Assembly (NCBI GenBank): GCA_015075625.1
Contig: JABTTZ010000001.1
Location: 310,001-374,000, forward strand
From: Anaerolineales bacterium
Lineage (GTDB): Bacteria > Chloroflexota > Anaerolineae > Aggregatilineales > UBA2796
Reading direction: 5' to 3'
DNA: 64,000 bases
Below are positions 37,701-45,023 of this stretch, piece after piece; position 1 is the stretch's first letter, and each line of letters begins with the position of its first letter. The notes beneath the pieces were generated by a model. It saw only the letters and a list, made by a program, of their open reading frames with translations. It did no database searches and had not been told where the DNA came from. The position numbers were made by a program, and so were the translations under genes.

Positions 37701-38180
37701 CCAGATGTCCACTTGGGAAGCATGATTTACGAGATACGCCGCTGCATCCGGGGTGATGTGATGGGCATACACGCACCACAGCATGAAGCCGTCCGGCTGT
37801 ACCCACTTCCAGGCGTGCTTGAGCATCCCGAATTCGCGGCGTTTGTCGCTGCCTGTGCTGTCCCAAGTGTACGGCGGGTTGCACCAGACCGCAGTAAATG
37901 CGCTCGTTGAGGCGCGAAGCTGATACAGGTCGCCATGCACCGTCTGGGTCGGCCCGAACAAGTGCTGACATTCAGCAGCGCGGACATTATCAAGTTCATT
38001 GGCATAGGCGCTCAAGCGCCACGATTCCGCGAGATGCTTCAACGCGCGGCCTTCTCCGGCGCACGGATCAAGCAGTTTGCCGCCATGCGAGGAGGGGGCG
38101 AAGAGTGAGGCAAGCGCGGTCAGGTGTTCATCCGGGAAGGCGTAGTAGCCGCCTTTTTCGATGGAAGTCAGTCGAGTCAT
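34707..38180 (-). CDS. DNA methyltransferase-helicase fusion (possible anti-restriction protein)
   Basis: A 1157-residue protein. The N-terminal adenine-methyltransferase domain has LLDPCAGEG (38-44) and the catalytic WCNPPYTW (NPPY 101-104). From about 380 a DEAD/SNF2-like helicase follows: GEPGSGKS (420-427), CPPHLVEKW, two CxxC zinc pairs (CPTC, CPNC, about 545-580), DELHECKS (D624), LGLTGTLYGG and a second lobe ending in MGQASRRAWR. The C-terminal 150 residues are low-complexity. Methylase-helicase fusions include BREX/type ISP-like restriction enzymes and phage P1 DarB, which protects incoming DNA. With no nuclease domain and a place beside the primase, protection of the transferred DNA is a reasonable inference. 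Confidence 0.75.
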   Translation of the reverse strand: MTRLTSIEKGGYYAFPDEHLTALASLFAPSSHGGKLLDPCAGEGRALKHLAESWRLSAYANELDNVRAAECQHLFGPTQTVHGDLYQLRASTSAFTAVWCNPPYTWDSTGSDKRREFGMLKHAWKWVQPDGFMLWCVYAHHITPDAAAYLVNHASQVDIWRLPGLHLGAYVHVVAVARAGKPAGDPAHRALELVEQARSGSLPELTVQATPQYDFPAPLTRKSFLFAPKNITPEVALQAVRDAGAHFAHGFAALLEPPLETQEVRPVVRPRGRQLALILAAGMFNGLTLDTEQGRSAVRSTIESTEALVETEGDPDANDEETAREVYQTRPRVTITLLSESGDVTDLSGDSALVDFIKAYKPILMQYLDDHFKPLYGFDYTPLKPILGFAKGGKLFPTQKHVIAACHTALLERRGVILVGEPGSGKSIMGATIAAALQPQMKLGQVVIIMCPPHLVEKWEREVKQAAHRVFVRILRNVDDTRAFMDGAAQQSTDTLKIGIISRETAKLGEGWTIAVNWRKSRFARWSMGMKPEDAEGERIVTLEKPICPTCGTQIEKDKDIPADLKWLERVPRFCPNCRSALWSKTRTFSKPKHGNTPTRNPRTPLAEYLATAFPGRVYLAVIDELHECKSASTDQGEAMMILANAATKTLGLTGTLYGGCASSLYSIEFVFNPRVRTRYPWGKVNEWVKDMGCLERVVEYKPQYDKSGVYSGKRRMEQKPREAPGCSPVLVGEIIDHCVFVGLSDMGKKMPDFEEIPVAISPDPDVSALYNEAKKKLGQYLFQCRMEGDASALGMYLQTLLSWPSAPYREELCIHHKRLGKDSDQFIDIPVHTVPALDEDRLYAKEHWLIDTVREELAQGRGVAVFCRQTGTRDIQPRIEKLVRHHIPLAKPFVLKGSVQADRREELLNRQVEAGVNTLICNPRLVQTGLDLLSFPSIIFFEMDYSLYVMGQASRRAWRLIQDKPCKVFYPHYVGLMEQQAVELVGLKQQAAGLLYGEETGGLSTLSSGGGGGSLLAELAAEMGQDKEIADLNVLFARHAQQHDPAESAWFTSETPDETVMIAVPEPEPDMAATHTQPNQPTPDPLLVFAATVPPTSRSALPTELAKKRRKSKISGSQTLSILSLLPDPPAPPCAPHLIREEREPFPENMQQLALF

Positions 38181-38213
38181 GAGTTTGCATCCTTTCCAAG
38201 AATCCGGGCAAGG

Positions 38214-38247
38214 ACGCGCCCCATGACTGGACGCGCACGGGGCGCGT
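38214..38247. repeat. 9-bp GC hairpin before the methyltransferase-helicase gene
   Basis: ACGCGCCCC and GGGGCGCGT flank a 16-nt loop. It lies between the 74-aa gene and the downstream start on the - strand; with no T run it could be an attenuator or mRNA-processing hairpin. Confidence 0.5.
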
Positions 38248-38279
38248 GGAGTCGGGCAGAAGAGGTTATGGAGAGTGAA

Positions 38280-38504
38280 TTAGTTCAGCGTGCCGCGCAG
38301 CAGATCCTTGAGGTACTCATGCAGCGCGTAATAATCGATCCAGGCACGCATCATACGCACGAACTGCCGCCGCTTTGCCACGCGATCTTTGAGTTGCGCG
38401 TGTTTCTTCTGTTCAGCGCGATAGCGAGCCTTGGCGAGTTGAAGGCGCAGTCGGACAAAGTAAATATGCGTGAGGTAATCGGCAGTGGATTGGAAGCGTT
38501 TCAT
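38280..38504 (-). CDS. Small basic helical protein
   Basis: A 74-residue Lys/Arg/Tyr-rich protein, probably all helical, overlapping the upstream 209-aa gene by four bases. Family unknown. The tight coupling supports its reality; nucleic-acid binding is possible from charge alone. Confidence 0.55.
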   Translation of the reverse strand: MKRFQSTADYLTHIYFVRLRLQLAKARYRAEQKKHAQLKDRVAKRRQFVRMMRAWIDYYALHEYLKDLLRGTLN

Positions 38505-39130
38505 GGCAGCTTGATGCGCCCCTTACGCAGTCCATCGCAGATGATTTCTGTCCATGCGGCGGCATCGACTTTAAGCGTCCAGAACATCAACCCTTCGTGT
38601 GACTGGCGCGGCGTGAGCAACCCCATGCGATAACCTTGTTGATGCAGATACTCACCCCAGGCAGGGAACACCGCGATCTTGACCATCTGGCGGACGTAAT
38701 CCACCAAGCGCGCACGCGCCAACGTTTCATCGGCGGCCATGAGGAAGGTAAGTTCGGTATCGGTGAACGTGGGCTGCGCCAGTTGGCGATGGAGCAGGAT
38801 GAGGTTATCCATACCCAGCCCGTCGATTTTGCGCTGGATACGGACGTACAGCCCCTTGTCTGGCGGATGCAGCGGAATAGTCGTGGCGTTACGCTCCAGC
38901 GGCGTAATGCCCAACTCTTTTCCTTGGGCCAACTTCGCCCAGGCCGCCTCGACGCTGGTCGCTGCGCCACACAGGTTGAGGTAGATCGGGTAGGCGCGGT
39001 GGGTGTCGGGCGTGTACTCGATGGCCAGCCCGAAACAGAAGCAGTCACCAACCACGCTCACATGGCCGATGTAGCGTAGCGGTAATGACCGCAGCAGGTC
39101 AGCGGGTGCGACACGATATTCGGTTGTCAT
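38501..39130 (-). CDS. Hypothetical ICE protein
   Basis: A 209-residue soluble protein with no recognised motif; mixed alpha/beta, with LYVRIQRKIDGLGMDNLILLHRQL as a likely core helix region. It is the first gene of the - strand set leading to the methyltransferase-helicase and the primase, and is divergent from the PD-(D/E)xK gene across a 109-bp gap that probably holds promoters for both. Confidence 0.6.
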   Translation of the reverse strand: MTTEYRVAPADLLRSLPLRYIGHVSVVGDCFCFGLAIEYTPDTHRAYPIYLNLCGAATSVEAAWAKLAQGKELGITPLERNATTIPLHPPDKGLYVRIQRKIDGLGMDNLILLHRQLAQPTFTDTELTFLMAADETLARARLVDYVRQMVKIAVFPAWGEYLHQQGYRMGLLTPRQSHEGLMFWTLKVDAAAWTEIICDGLRKGRIKLP

Positions 39131-39239
39131 AGTTACCTCTGAAGGGGGATAATGTTCACAGGGAAGGTGTCAAATGAGCGCCAAGTACCTAAATCGGTAC
39201 TGGTACTCATGATTCGTTTGCTGAAGGAAAGAAGAATTG

Positions 39240-39857
39240 ATGTTTGATATTGATCAATTCATGGTCGGACTTGCCTCCCAACGTGCTATTTTTCATTCTG
39301 AAGCTGATTTTCAGCACGCTTTTGCATGGCAGTTTCATGAAGTTTTTCCAGAGGCTCGCGTTCGTCTGGAATACCCTTTTTATGCAGGTAAATGGATTTA
39401 CATTGACCTTTGGCTAGACACACCCAGCCAAAAGTTGGCAATTGAATTGAAATACAAGTCGCGCACCCTTGAAACCTTGCACAGTGATGAGCATTTCCGC
39501 CTTAAGAGTCACAGCGCTCAAGACTCAGGTCGATACGACTTTCTCAAGGATGTAGCAAGACTTGAGAAAGTTTCGATGAACAGCAGCAATGTATCTGGAT
39601 ATGCTGTGTTGCTCACCAATGATCCCTCTTACTGGGGTACGGGACGTATAGGAACCGTCGATGTGAACTTCCGGCTACATCCGGGCCGGGAGATTACTGG
39701 AGATATGGGTTGGTTACCGAATGCGGCTCCTGGCACGATTCGAGGACGAACCGAACCCTTGCACCTTTCTGGTAGCTATACTGTGGAATGGAAGCCCTAT
39801 TCGAGACTTGATGCGATCTCCGGTGGTGAATTTCGGTATCTTGCATTTAGAGTATGA
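39240..39857 (+). CDS. PD-(D/E)xK nuclease-like protein
   Basis: ATG 39240 with AAGGAAAG upstream gives 205 residues. WIYIDLWLD (D56) followed by LAIELKYKSR (E69-x-K71) is a PD-(D/E)xK catalytic pattern on adjacent strands, with E22 as the possible helix residue. No DNA-binding or ATPase domain is attached. The gene is AT-richer than neighbours and alone on its strand, suggesting cargo, perhaps a solitary restriction-type or toxin nuclease. Function beyond the fold is unknown. Confidence 0.65.
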   Translation: MFDIDQFMVGLASQRAIFHSEADFQHAFAWQFHEVFPEARVRLEYPFYAGKWIYIDLWLDTPSQKLAIELKYKSRTLETLHSDEHFRLKSHSAQDSGRYDFLKDVARLEKVSMNSSNVSGYAVLLTNDPSYWGTGRIGTVDVNFRLHPGREITGDMGWLPNAAPGTIRGRTEPLHLSGSYTVEWKPYSRLDAISGGEFRYLAFRV

Positions 39858-39895
39858 GTTGCAGTCGAAAGATGTTTAGGACATCACTTGGAGCG

Positions 39896-40504
39896 TCACC
39901 ATCGCGCAAGCCAATGAGCAATCTGCGCCGCAAGACCACTGGCGGATGCCTCACGGAGACCGTTCCGCACATTGCGTAGAGCGCGACTGAGCTTCTCTTC
40001 CACGTAGTCATTCTCTGCTTCGCGCAGTACGGCTTGCGCGGCCTGTGCAAGCAGGGCGATAGCTGCCAACCACCAGAACACAACGCGCCTGCGCCAGTGG
40101 TGGCTGGCTGAGGCGGCGCTTGCTGCTTGATCAGCCGTGTAACGAAGGGTTTCCAGCGAGTGCAGCAGTCCGGCAATGAGTACCGTTTCGTCGGACTCCG
40201 GGTTGAAGTTGCGAAGGTGCTGCTCTGCCAAAACATACAGGTCTGGTGCGTTAAGTTGGGCGAGTGCAGCGTCCAGTTTCCGGCACGCGCCGTCGTACAG
40301 GCTTGCGCCGAGTCGCTCAAAACTCGCGTCAATGAGCAGGTTCATCAGCGCATTGTGTCGTTCATCCGACATGCCATCGGGCAGCGCCTGTTCCAGCGCC
40401 ACGCTGAATGCCCGGTAGGTGGCGTTGTTGTAGCGTTTGTTATAGCCGTCGAGGATGGCCTGCGCGATATTGAGCGATTCGGGCGAAGGTTGATGATGAG
40501 TCAT
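39896..40504 (-). CDS. Hypothetical protein with a hydrophobic segment
   Basis: A 202-residue protein, mostly helical, with a hydrophobic stretch VVFWWLAAIALLAQAAQAVL near 143-162 that may be a single membrane helix. AAAGGA precedes the ATG. It follows the SLOG gene on the same strand but is separated from it by a strong terminator, so it probably has its own promoter. No family recognised. Confidence 0.55.
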   Translation of the reverse strand: MTHHQPSPESLNIAQAILDGYNKRYNNATYRAFSVALEQALPDGMSDERHNALMNLLIDASFERLGASLYDGACRKLDAALAQLNAPDLYVLAEQHLRNFNPESDETVLIAGLLHSLETLRYTADQAASAASASHHWRRRVVFWWLAAIALLAQAAQAVLREAENDYVEEKLSRALRNVRNGLREASASGLAAQIAHWLARW

Positions 40505-40527
40505 GGGTTGTTCCTTTCGGTAGGCAA

Positions 40528-40566
40528 GAACGAAAAAGCCGGAACAGGCGTACTCCTGCTCCGGCT
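40528..40566 (-). terminator. Rho-independent terminator after the SLOG gene
   Basis: On the - strand, AGCCGGAGCAGG, a 6-base loop and CCTGTTCCGGCT form a 12-bp stem with one mismatch, followed by TTTTTCGTTCTT: a classical intrinsic terminator 26 bp beyond the SLOG stop. Confidence 0.85.
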
Positions 40567-40591
40567 GGCGAACGTGGTCGATTGCTGCGTG

Positions 40592-41512
40592 TTAGCGTCG
40601 TGCAGCGCCTCCTTTCTCGATCTTGCTCAGCTTCGAGGCAACCTGAGCGCGGGGCATCTTGACCCACTCTACGTTTGGGAAACGCTGGAGCAGGGTTTCG
40701 ATTCGGGCCGTGAGCCGCTGCACCTCCGGCACGTTGCGCCGCCATGACTTGGCGCACCAGCCTTCGACATTCTTGGAGGATTGAAAGACGCGGAGGCAAT
40801 ACGGAGCCTGATCAGTCTGGAGACGTGCCGTGAGACGTTCCAGCGCCATGATGAGCATTTGCATCCGCGCCGCGTCGGAGGTGTGGACATCCGCTGGGCT
40901 GGATGCAGTCGCATCGTAGAGCAGGTCACCCATTTCGTCCAGCGCTCGTAATCCGTACACTCCCTCGAAGGTCAGATCATTTGGCCTGTCGCCAGCATCG
41001 ATGATCAGTTCGACGGTATGCAGGGTGCGCGGCACTGGCAATCGCGTTGATGCCGTTTGAGGCGGCTCGAAAGTCACAAGGTTCGCTGTCTTGCCGATTT
41101 GGCGAGCGTAGTCGAAACCCGCTTTCGTCCCGCGTGACTGCCCATTCCAAATCGCCAGCATCCGGTCGCACAGGTCGATCATCCAACGATCACGGGCGGC
41201 GTAGGCATCAAACAAGGTGGCATCATCATCGCGGCGTTTCACGTCCACCTGCCAGTACGATCCCTCGCGCTGGCTGCCCTTGCGCGGCTGGGGCGCTGTG
41301 CCGCAGACCAGGACATTCACGCCCAGCGCATCACACGCATCGATGACGGCGGCATCAACGCCCTGTGGATTGTCCCCCACCAGCACCATCCAGCCGTTGG
41401 ACTTGGCGCGGGTAACGGCACGGCGAGCCATATCGAGCATTTCCGGGGTTGCGTGGCGACTGCCTGTGATCAGCAGACGATATTGACGGCAGGTGTATAC
41501 CGGGTCGGTCAT
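40592..41512 (-). CDS. SLOG-domain protein (DprA/LOG-like Rossmann fold)
   Basis: A 306-residue protein. RLLITGSRHATPE near the N-terminus, GDNPQGVDAAV and later WNGQSRGTKAGFDYA form the SLOG nucleotide-binding pattern (GSR...GxxxGVD...SxGT). SLOG proteins can bind nucleotide-derived ligands and appear in mobile elements as sensors in conflict systems; some are DprA-related. The C-terminal 130 residues lack a known effector motif, so its role here is open. A good ribosome site (AAAGGA) precedes the ATG. Confidence 0.65.
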   Translation of the reverse strand: MTDPVYTCRQYRLLITGSRHATPEMLDMARRAVTRAKSNGWMVLVGDNPQGVDAAVIDACDALGVNVLVCGTAPQPRKGSQREGSYWQVDVKRRDDDATLFDAYAARDRWMIDLCDRMLAIWNGQSRGTKAGFDYARQIGKTANLVTFEPPQTASTRLPVPRTLHTVELIIDAGDRPNDLTFEGVYGLRALDEMGDLLYDATASSPADVHTSDAARMQMLIMALERLTARLQTDQAPYCLRVFQSSKNVEGWCAKSWRRNVPEVQRLTARIETLLQRFPNVEWVKMPRAQVASKLSKIEKGGAARR

Positions 41513-42030
41513 CTTCAGTTATCCTTTCAGTGGGTGGATACTCAAACGAGGATGTGCAATTGGTCGAAGTCCGGCTGCGCCAACGAGGAGGCTTGCACGG
41601 GCAGCCATCTGACAACACTTGACCAGCCGCGCCGCTGCACCTGATCCGGGCGAAGAGGAATCCGGCGTGGAGGGCGCGAGGAAGAATCTGCGCGACTGGT
41701 CTTGTAAACGCCCGATCTGTCTACCGTTTCAGCCTGAGCGTGCATAGATCACGGGCGGATTGCTTGGCAACCCATTCCCGTGTCCCTCAGCGGCTTTTCC
41801 AGCACCACGACCCATTGGATATAGAGGGTTATATAAACGTGGCGGCTCACGACTCGGAGACATCCTGCCTGGAGCACACACCGCTGGAGCGGGCGCTCCT
41901 GAGCGGCGGGGGCGGTATGTAATCTTCGATTTCGCGTTCTCCGCTAGGTGACCGCCAACGTATAATCCGTTGGGCTTGTGCCTCGTGCCGTCACCGTGAG
42001 CACGTTCTATCTCGATAGGTTGTTCGGGAA

Positions 42031-42204
42031 GCTGCCTTCCCTTGCACATCCAGATACCGCACCCATAGGCAAAAATCTCACCCATCGGGCGCAAGGATTT
42101 TTGCATGAGCGTAGCGGCGCAAGCCAGAGCAAAAAGCCGCAGCGAGCCGCTTGCGGCTTGATGTTTTTGCGGGTGCGGTATCGTGCAAGGTGAAGGAAGG
42201 CAGC
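42031..42204. repeat. Nested palindrome able to form cloverleaf or long hairpin (origin, attachment site or ncRNA)
   Basis: The outer arms pair in three perfect blocks: 42031-42040 with 42195-42204 (10 bp), 42042-42047 with 42183-42188 (6 bp), and 42054-42064 with 42171-42181 (11 bp). Inside, GCAAAAATC at 42069-42077 pairs with 42096-42104, and GCAAAAAGCCGC at 42129-42140 pairs with the segment 42153-42170 around a small bulge. The 7-mer GCAAAAA/TTTTTGC occurs four times in alternating orientation (42069, 42098, 42129, 42164), so the first and fourth, and second and third, copies can also pair, giving a single long hairpin instead. Confidence 0.85.
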
Positions 42205-42305
42205 GGACAAATTATCGAGAGGGTGATTACTTGGCGGCCACGGTCACTGGGAAAGTGTGTTACGGTATGGCTAGAGGACTAGGAAAAGGTGGTGATGGAA
42301 TTGTC

Positions 42306-42338
42306 CTGCCTACTTCTTGTTTTCTGAGAAGCAGGCAG
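42306..42338. terminator. Hairpin just downstream of the Argonaute gene
   Basis: CTGCCTACTTCT and AGAAGCAGGCAG form a 12-bp stem with one mismatch and a 9-base loop, 15 bp beyond the Argonaute stop. The T tract is poor, so termination efficiency is uncertain. Confidence 0.55.
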
Positions 42339-42352
42339 AACATCGGTAACAC

Positions 42353-44494
42353 CTATAACCAGAATGGAATATGTCCTCCTGCACTCTTCGGGCGCACTCC
42401 CCGTAAAACTAAATAACCGATGGCATCACTGTAGTGCAGTGAAACTGGCAAACGCGGCATTGGCACGGAACCATAGTGCAGATGCGTCATTGCTAGCACA
42501 GAATGCAAGGCTTCTTCAATGCTGAGATTACCCATCGAACGAACGTGCAATGGACGGGGTGTTGAATTCTTGGTCGGAGGCAATGACGAGACCAAGAACG
42601 CTTCCCGATCATTAAGAACGAATGCGGTTCCTTTCTGCGGACGGAGAATCCTGTCATATTCCTCGATATACAGGCGCGGAACTTTCGATTTCACTACTTC
42701 AACTGGAAAGAACTTAGCTCCAATGTCGTCACCCCACGCCTTAATATTGGCGACCTCATTGCCTCGATACAATCCATCACGATGAATAATCGTTCGCTTG
42801 CCTGCGAACTCGCTGGATGGTAGCAGTCTTCGTAGTTCGCTTTGCGTTAGCATCTCGCCCTGAACTAATGTGTCGAGGAATGTGTACTTCAAGAAGTCCC
42901 CGTTTGCGGCGTAAATACGTGTCATCGCGGCGATATTGCGGCTGCCAGCGGTGCGCTCGTTACGCTCACGCGCAATATCAATCCCCACAACCAGATCAGT
43001 ATATGGCAATGGCTCGTCTAGGACATATGGCACTGTACCTGTTTTAGCAAGTATACCGAGTACAATGTTGCTGATTGCATAGTTCTGGCGCAGTGTCGTT
43101 TCATAAATGAACTGACTTTGAAGATCGTGGGCCAGCGTGATCGCTTTCAGGTCATGGTAGAGACTGTCGGCAACCTCCCCGTCGAGGGGATTACCTGGCA
43201 AAACAGCGATAATGAGATGCGGGTTCAGTAGAGCCAGCTTTTCCACAGCTATTTCAAGGGCGTGATGTGATTTTCCGTCAGGTCGTGCTGCTCCTATAAA
43301 ATTCACCGGGAAACCGATGGCAGCTAGTTCTTTGCCGATTTGACCGAGATACGACTTTCCCTGTGGATGTTCTCCGATAAGGTTGAGTGTTGCAAGACGC
43401 AGGGGGCTGCTACCCAAATCTGCTGCGCGGCGGTACGGCGGAAATTTGCGCAGGGCTGCTAGAACAGCTTGTGGATCGCATCGGCATGAAGCGTTATTTC
43501 CCAAACGCGCTTTTATTCCGAGTTGACTGTCGAGATTCAGCATGAACCGCGCTTCATGTACTTCGCTGTTGAAGGGTTCAGCCTCGATATATCCCAACTC
43601 CGCGAAGAGACGCGCGATTTGCTGAACGATTTCGCGCCGTGGATCAGATGAGATTTGCAGATTGCTAAGAGCATCCTGACCGTTGATGTCGAGCTTTCTA
43701 TACTGCTCAGTCGTCGCAATCATCTGCAAGGCGCTTGCAGGATAATCGTAGCTCTTCCCTGACACGGTTCGGACATGAAGGACCAAATCTTCGTTTGGAG
43801 CATTCTTGATGATGGCTTTCATTTCGTTACGGGTTGTGCGGGCCAGTAAGTTTTCTCGATGCTCTGCCATTGTCCCCACTATCTGTGTGATTTTGCCTGT
43901 TAAGTTTCCGGTTTTATCCTTGACTTCTACGCCTACAAGGTCGTTCAACTTTCCAACCAGATCGCGGATGTAGTCCGTAAGCGAACGCGCCGGGAAGAGC
44001 TTCGAGTTCACCGATATGGCCAGCGCAGGTTGACCTTCGACAACCATCCCGCGAATATCATCATAGCGTTCTACAGTAGCGTTACGAATACGGCGCTGAT
44101 GCGCATCTAGGATTGCCCTAATCTCTTTCCGGTGATCTTCTGCTACACCAAAAGCAACGAAATCGGCCTGAGTCCGTGCCGTTGCTGAGAATGCTTTGTC
44201 CACACCCACCGAGCGCATCTTCTTGAACACATCGTCATCTTCTTCCCATAACTTCCGTAGAAGCACCATCAGGTCATCGGCCTTCTGCACCATATCCGTC
44301 ACCAAACGGCTCTGTGACCATATGGCACGTTTTCCGAGTTTCACACGAACCCGATGAGCGAATTTCCGACCTAGTTCAGCGGCATCCTCTTCGGGAGCAT
44401 GAACGATCCATCCGGTAAGAGGCGGTAGACCATCTGCTTTGATGGGATAGACATCAACGATGACTTTCGTTTTCGTCATAGCACTTGTGACCAT
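42353..44494 (-). CDS. ago: Long prokaryotic Argonaute, apparently catalytic
   Basis: ATG 44494 with AAGGA eight bases upstream gives 713 residues, a normal length for long pAgos. The PIWI domain has the four catalytic positions: D506 in VVGIDIARE, E547 in VQGEML (glutamate finger), D573 in IIHRDGLYRG and D690 in LHYSDAIGY, a complete DEDD tetrad with spacing close to Thermus Ago. MID-like sequence precedes it, and the N-terminal half should contain N and PAZ domains, which I cannot delimit. Such enzymes use short DNA or RNA guides to cut invading nucleic acid. Divergent from the XRE/ImmA pair, with a shared control region; AT-richer than the ICE backbone. Confidence 0.9.
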   Translation of the reverse strand: MVTSAMTKTKVIVDVYPIKADGLPPLTGWIVHAPEEDAAELGRKFAHRVRVKLGKRAIWSQSRLVTDMVQKADDLMVLLRKLWEEDDDVFKKMRSVGVDKAFSATARTQADFVAFGVAEDHRKEIRAILDAHQRRIRNATVERYDDIRGMVVEGQPALAISVNSKLFPARSLTDYIRDLVGKLNDLVGVEVKDKTGNLTGKITQIVGTMAEHRENLLARTTRNEMKAIIKNAPNEDLVLHVRTVSGKSYDYPASALQMIATTEQYRKLDINGQDALSNLQISSDPRREIVQQIARLFAELGYIEAEPFNSEVHEARFMLNLDSQLGIKARLGNNASCRCDPQAVLAALRKFPPYRRAADLGSSPLRLATLNLIGEHPQGKSYLGQIGKELAAIGFPVNFIGAARPDGKSHHALEIAVEKLALLNPHLIIAVLPGNPLDGEVADSLYHDLKAITLAHDLQSQFIYETTLRQNYAISNIVLGILAKTGTVPYVLDEPLPYTDLVVGIDIARERNERTAGSRNIAAMTRIYAANGDFLKYTFLDTLVQGEMLTQSELRRLLPSSEFAGKRTIIHRDGLYRGNEVANIKAWGDDIGAKFFPVEVVKSKVPRLYIEEYDRILRPQKGTAFVLNDREAFLVSSLPPTKNSTPRPLHVRSMGNLSIEEALHSVLAMTHLHYGSVPMPRLPVSLHYSDAIGYLVLRGVRPKSAGGHIPFWL

Positions 44495-44524
44495 TGCATT
44501 TGTCCTTTCCAAGTCGAGAAAATG

Positions 44525-44545
44525 TGCTATACTTTCGATATAGCA
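44525..44545. promoter_or_regulatory. Perfect inverted repeat in the Argonaute promoter region
   Basis: TGCTATA and TATAGCA (7 bp each) flank CTTTCGA, 31 bp upstream of the Argonaute ATG. Size and place suit an operator; it differs in sequence from the site next to the XRE gene. Confidence 0.6.
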
Positions 44546-44584
44546 AACCCGCGTTTGTTAAAGCAAAATGATAACAGACAATAA

Positions 44585-44602
44585 CGTTCTGTCAAGAGAA
44601 CG
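44585..44602. promoter_or_regulatory. Probable XRE operator
   Basis: CGTTCT and AGAACG flank GTCAAG, 21 bp before the XRE start. A plausible promoter (TTGTTA at 44555, ACAATA near 44578) lies just upstream, so a bound repressor would block transcription. Autoregulation by the adjacent XRE protein is inferred. Confidence 0.6.
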
Positions 44603-44623
44603 ATAGTTTTAAGGAGAGAACGC

Positions 44624-45001
44624 ATGTCGAACATCGGGGAACGAATCAAACTGCGTCGCACGGAGATGAACATTGCGTTGGCAGAATTGGCGAGGCGGGC
44701 GGATTTATCGAAGGGTTATCTCCACGCTATCGAGTCAGGGGATACTCAAAGCCCATCCGCAGAGATTTTGTTCAGGATAGCGAACGAGCTAGGAACCACC
44801 ATTGCCGATTTATTAGGTGAGGAACAGGTTGAGCCTGTTTCGACGGAGATTTCAGAATCACTCAGGGACTTTGCGAGAGCCGAAAATCTGACAGAAGCAG
44901 ATGTCGAGATGCTGTCCCGTATTCAGTATCGAGGGAAACGACCAGACAACGCAGATGACTGGCGCTACATCTTTGAATCTATAAAACGCACATTACGCTA
45001 A
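44624..45001 (+). CDS. XRE-family transcriptional repressor
   Basis: A 125-residue protein with an N-terminal Cro/C1 helix-turn-helix (GERIKLRRTEMNIALAELARRADLSKGYLHAIESG...), good RBS AAGGAGAG, and a C-terminal helical part ending in FESIKRTLR. Next to an ImmA-type protease it forms the classic pair in which the protease cleaves the repressor after DNA damage or another signal. The likely targets are its own operator and possibly the divergent Argonaute. Confidence 0.88.
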   Translation: MSNIGERIKLRRTEMNIALAELARRADLSKGYLHAIESGDTQSPSAEILFRIANELGTTIADLLGEEQVEPVSTEISESLRDFARAENLTEADVEMLSRIQYRGKRPDNADDWRYIFESIKRTLR

Positions 45002-45023
45002 CTTTGGCCGCAGGAAGGTGACC

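Larger units (their letters stand above)
41513..42352. other. 840-bp gene-free region with a large nested palindrome
   Basis: No ORF here has a believable start, ribosome site or protein-like composition. The region holds the 174-nt nested palindrome at 42031-42204 and a terminator-like hairpin at 42306-42338 near the Argonaute 3' end. The segment 41513-42030 shows nothing I can identify. Confidence 0.6.
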
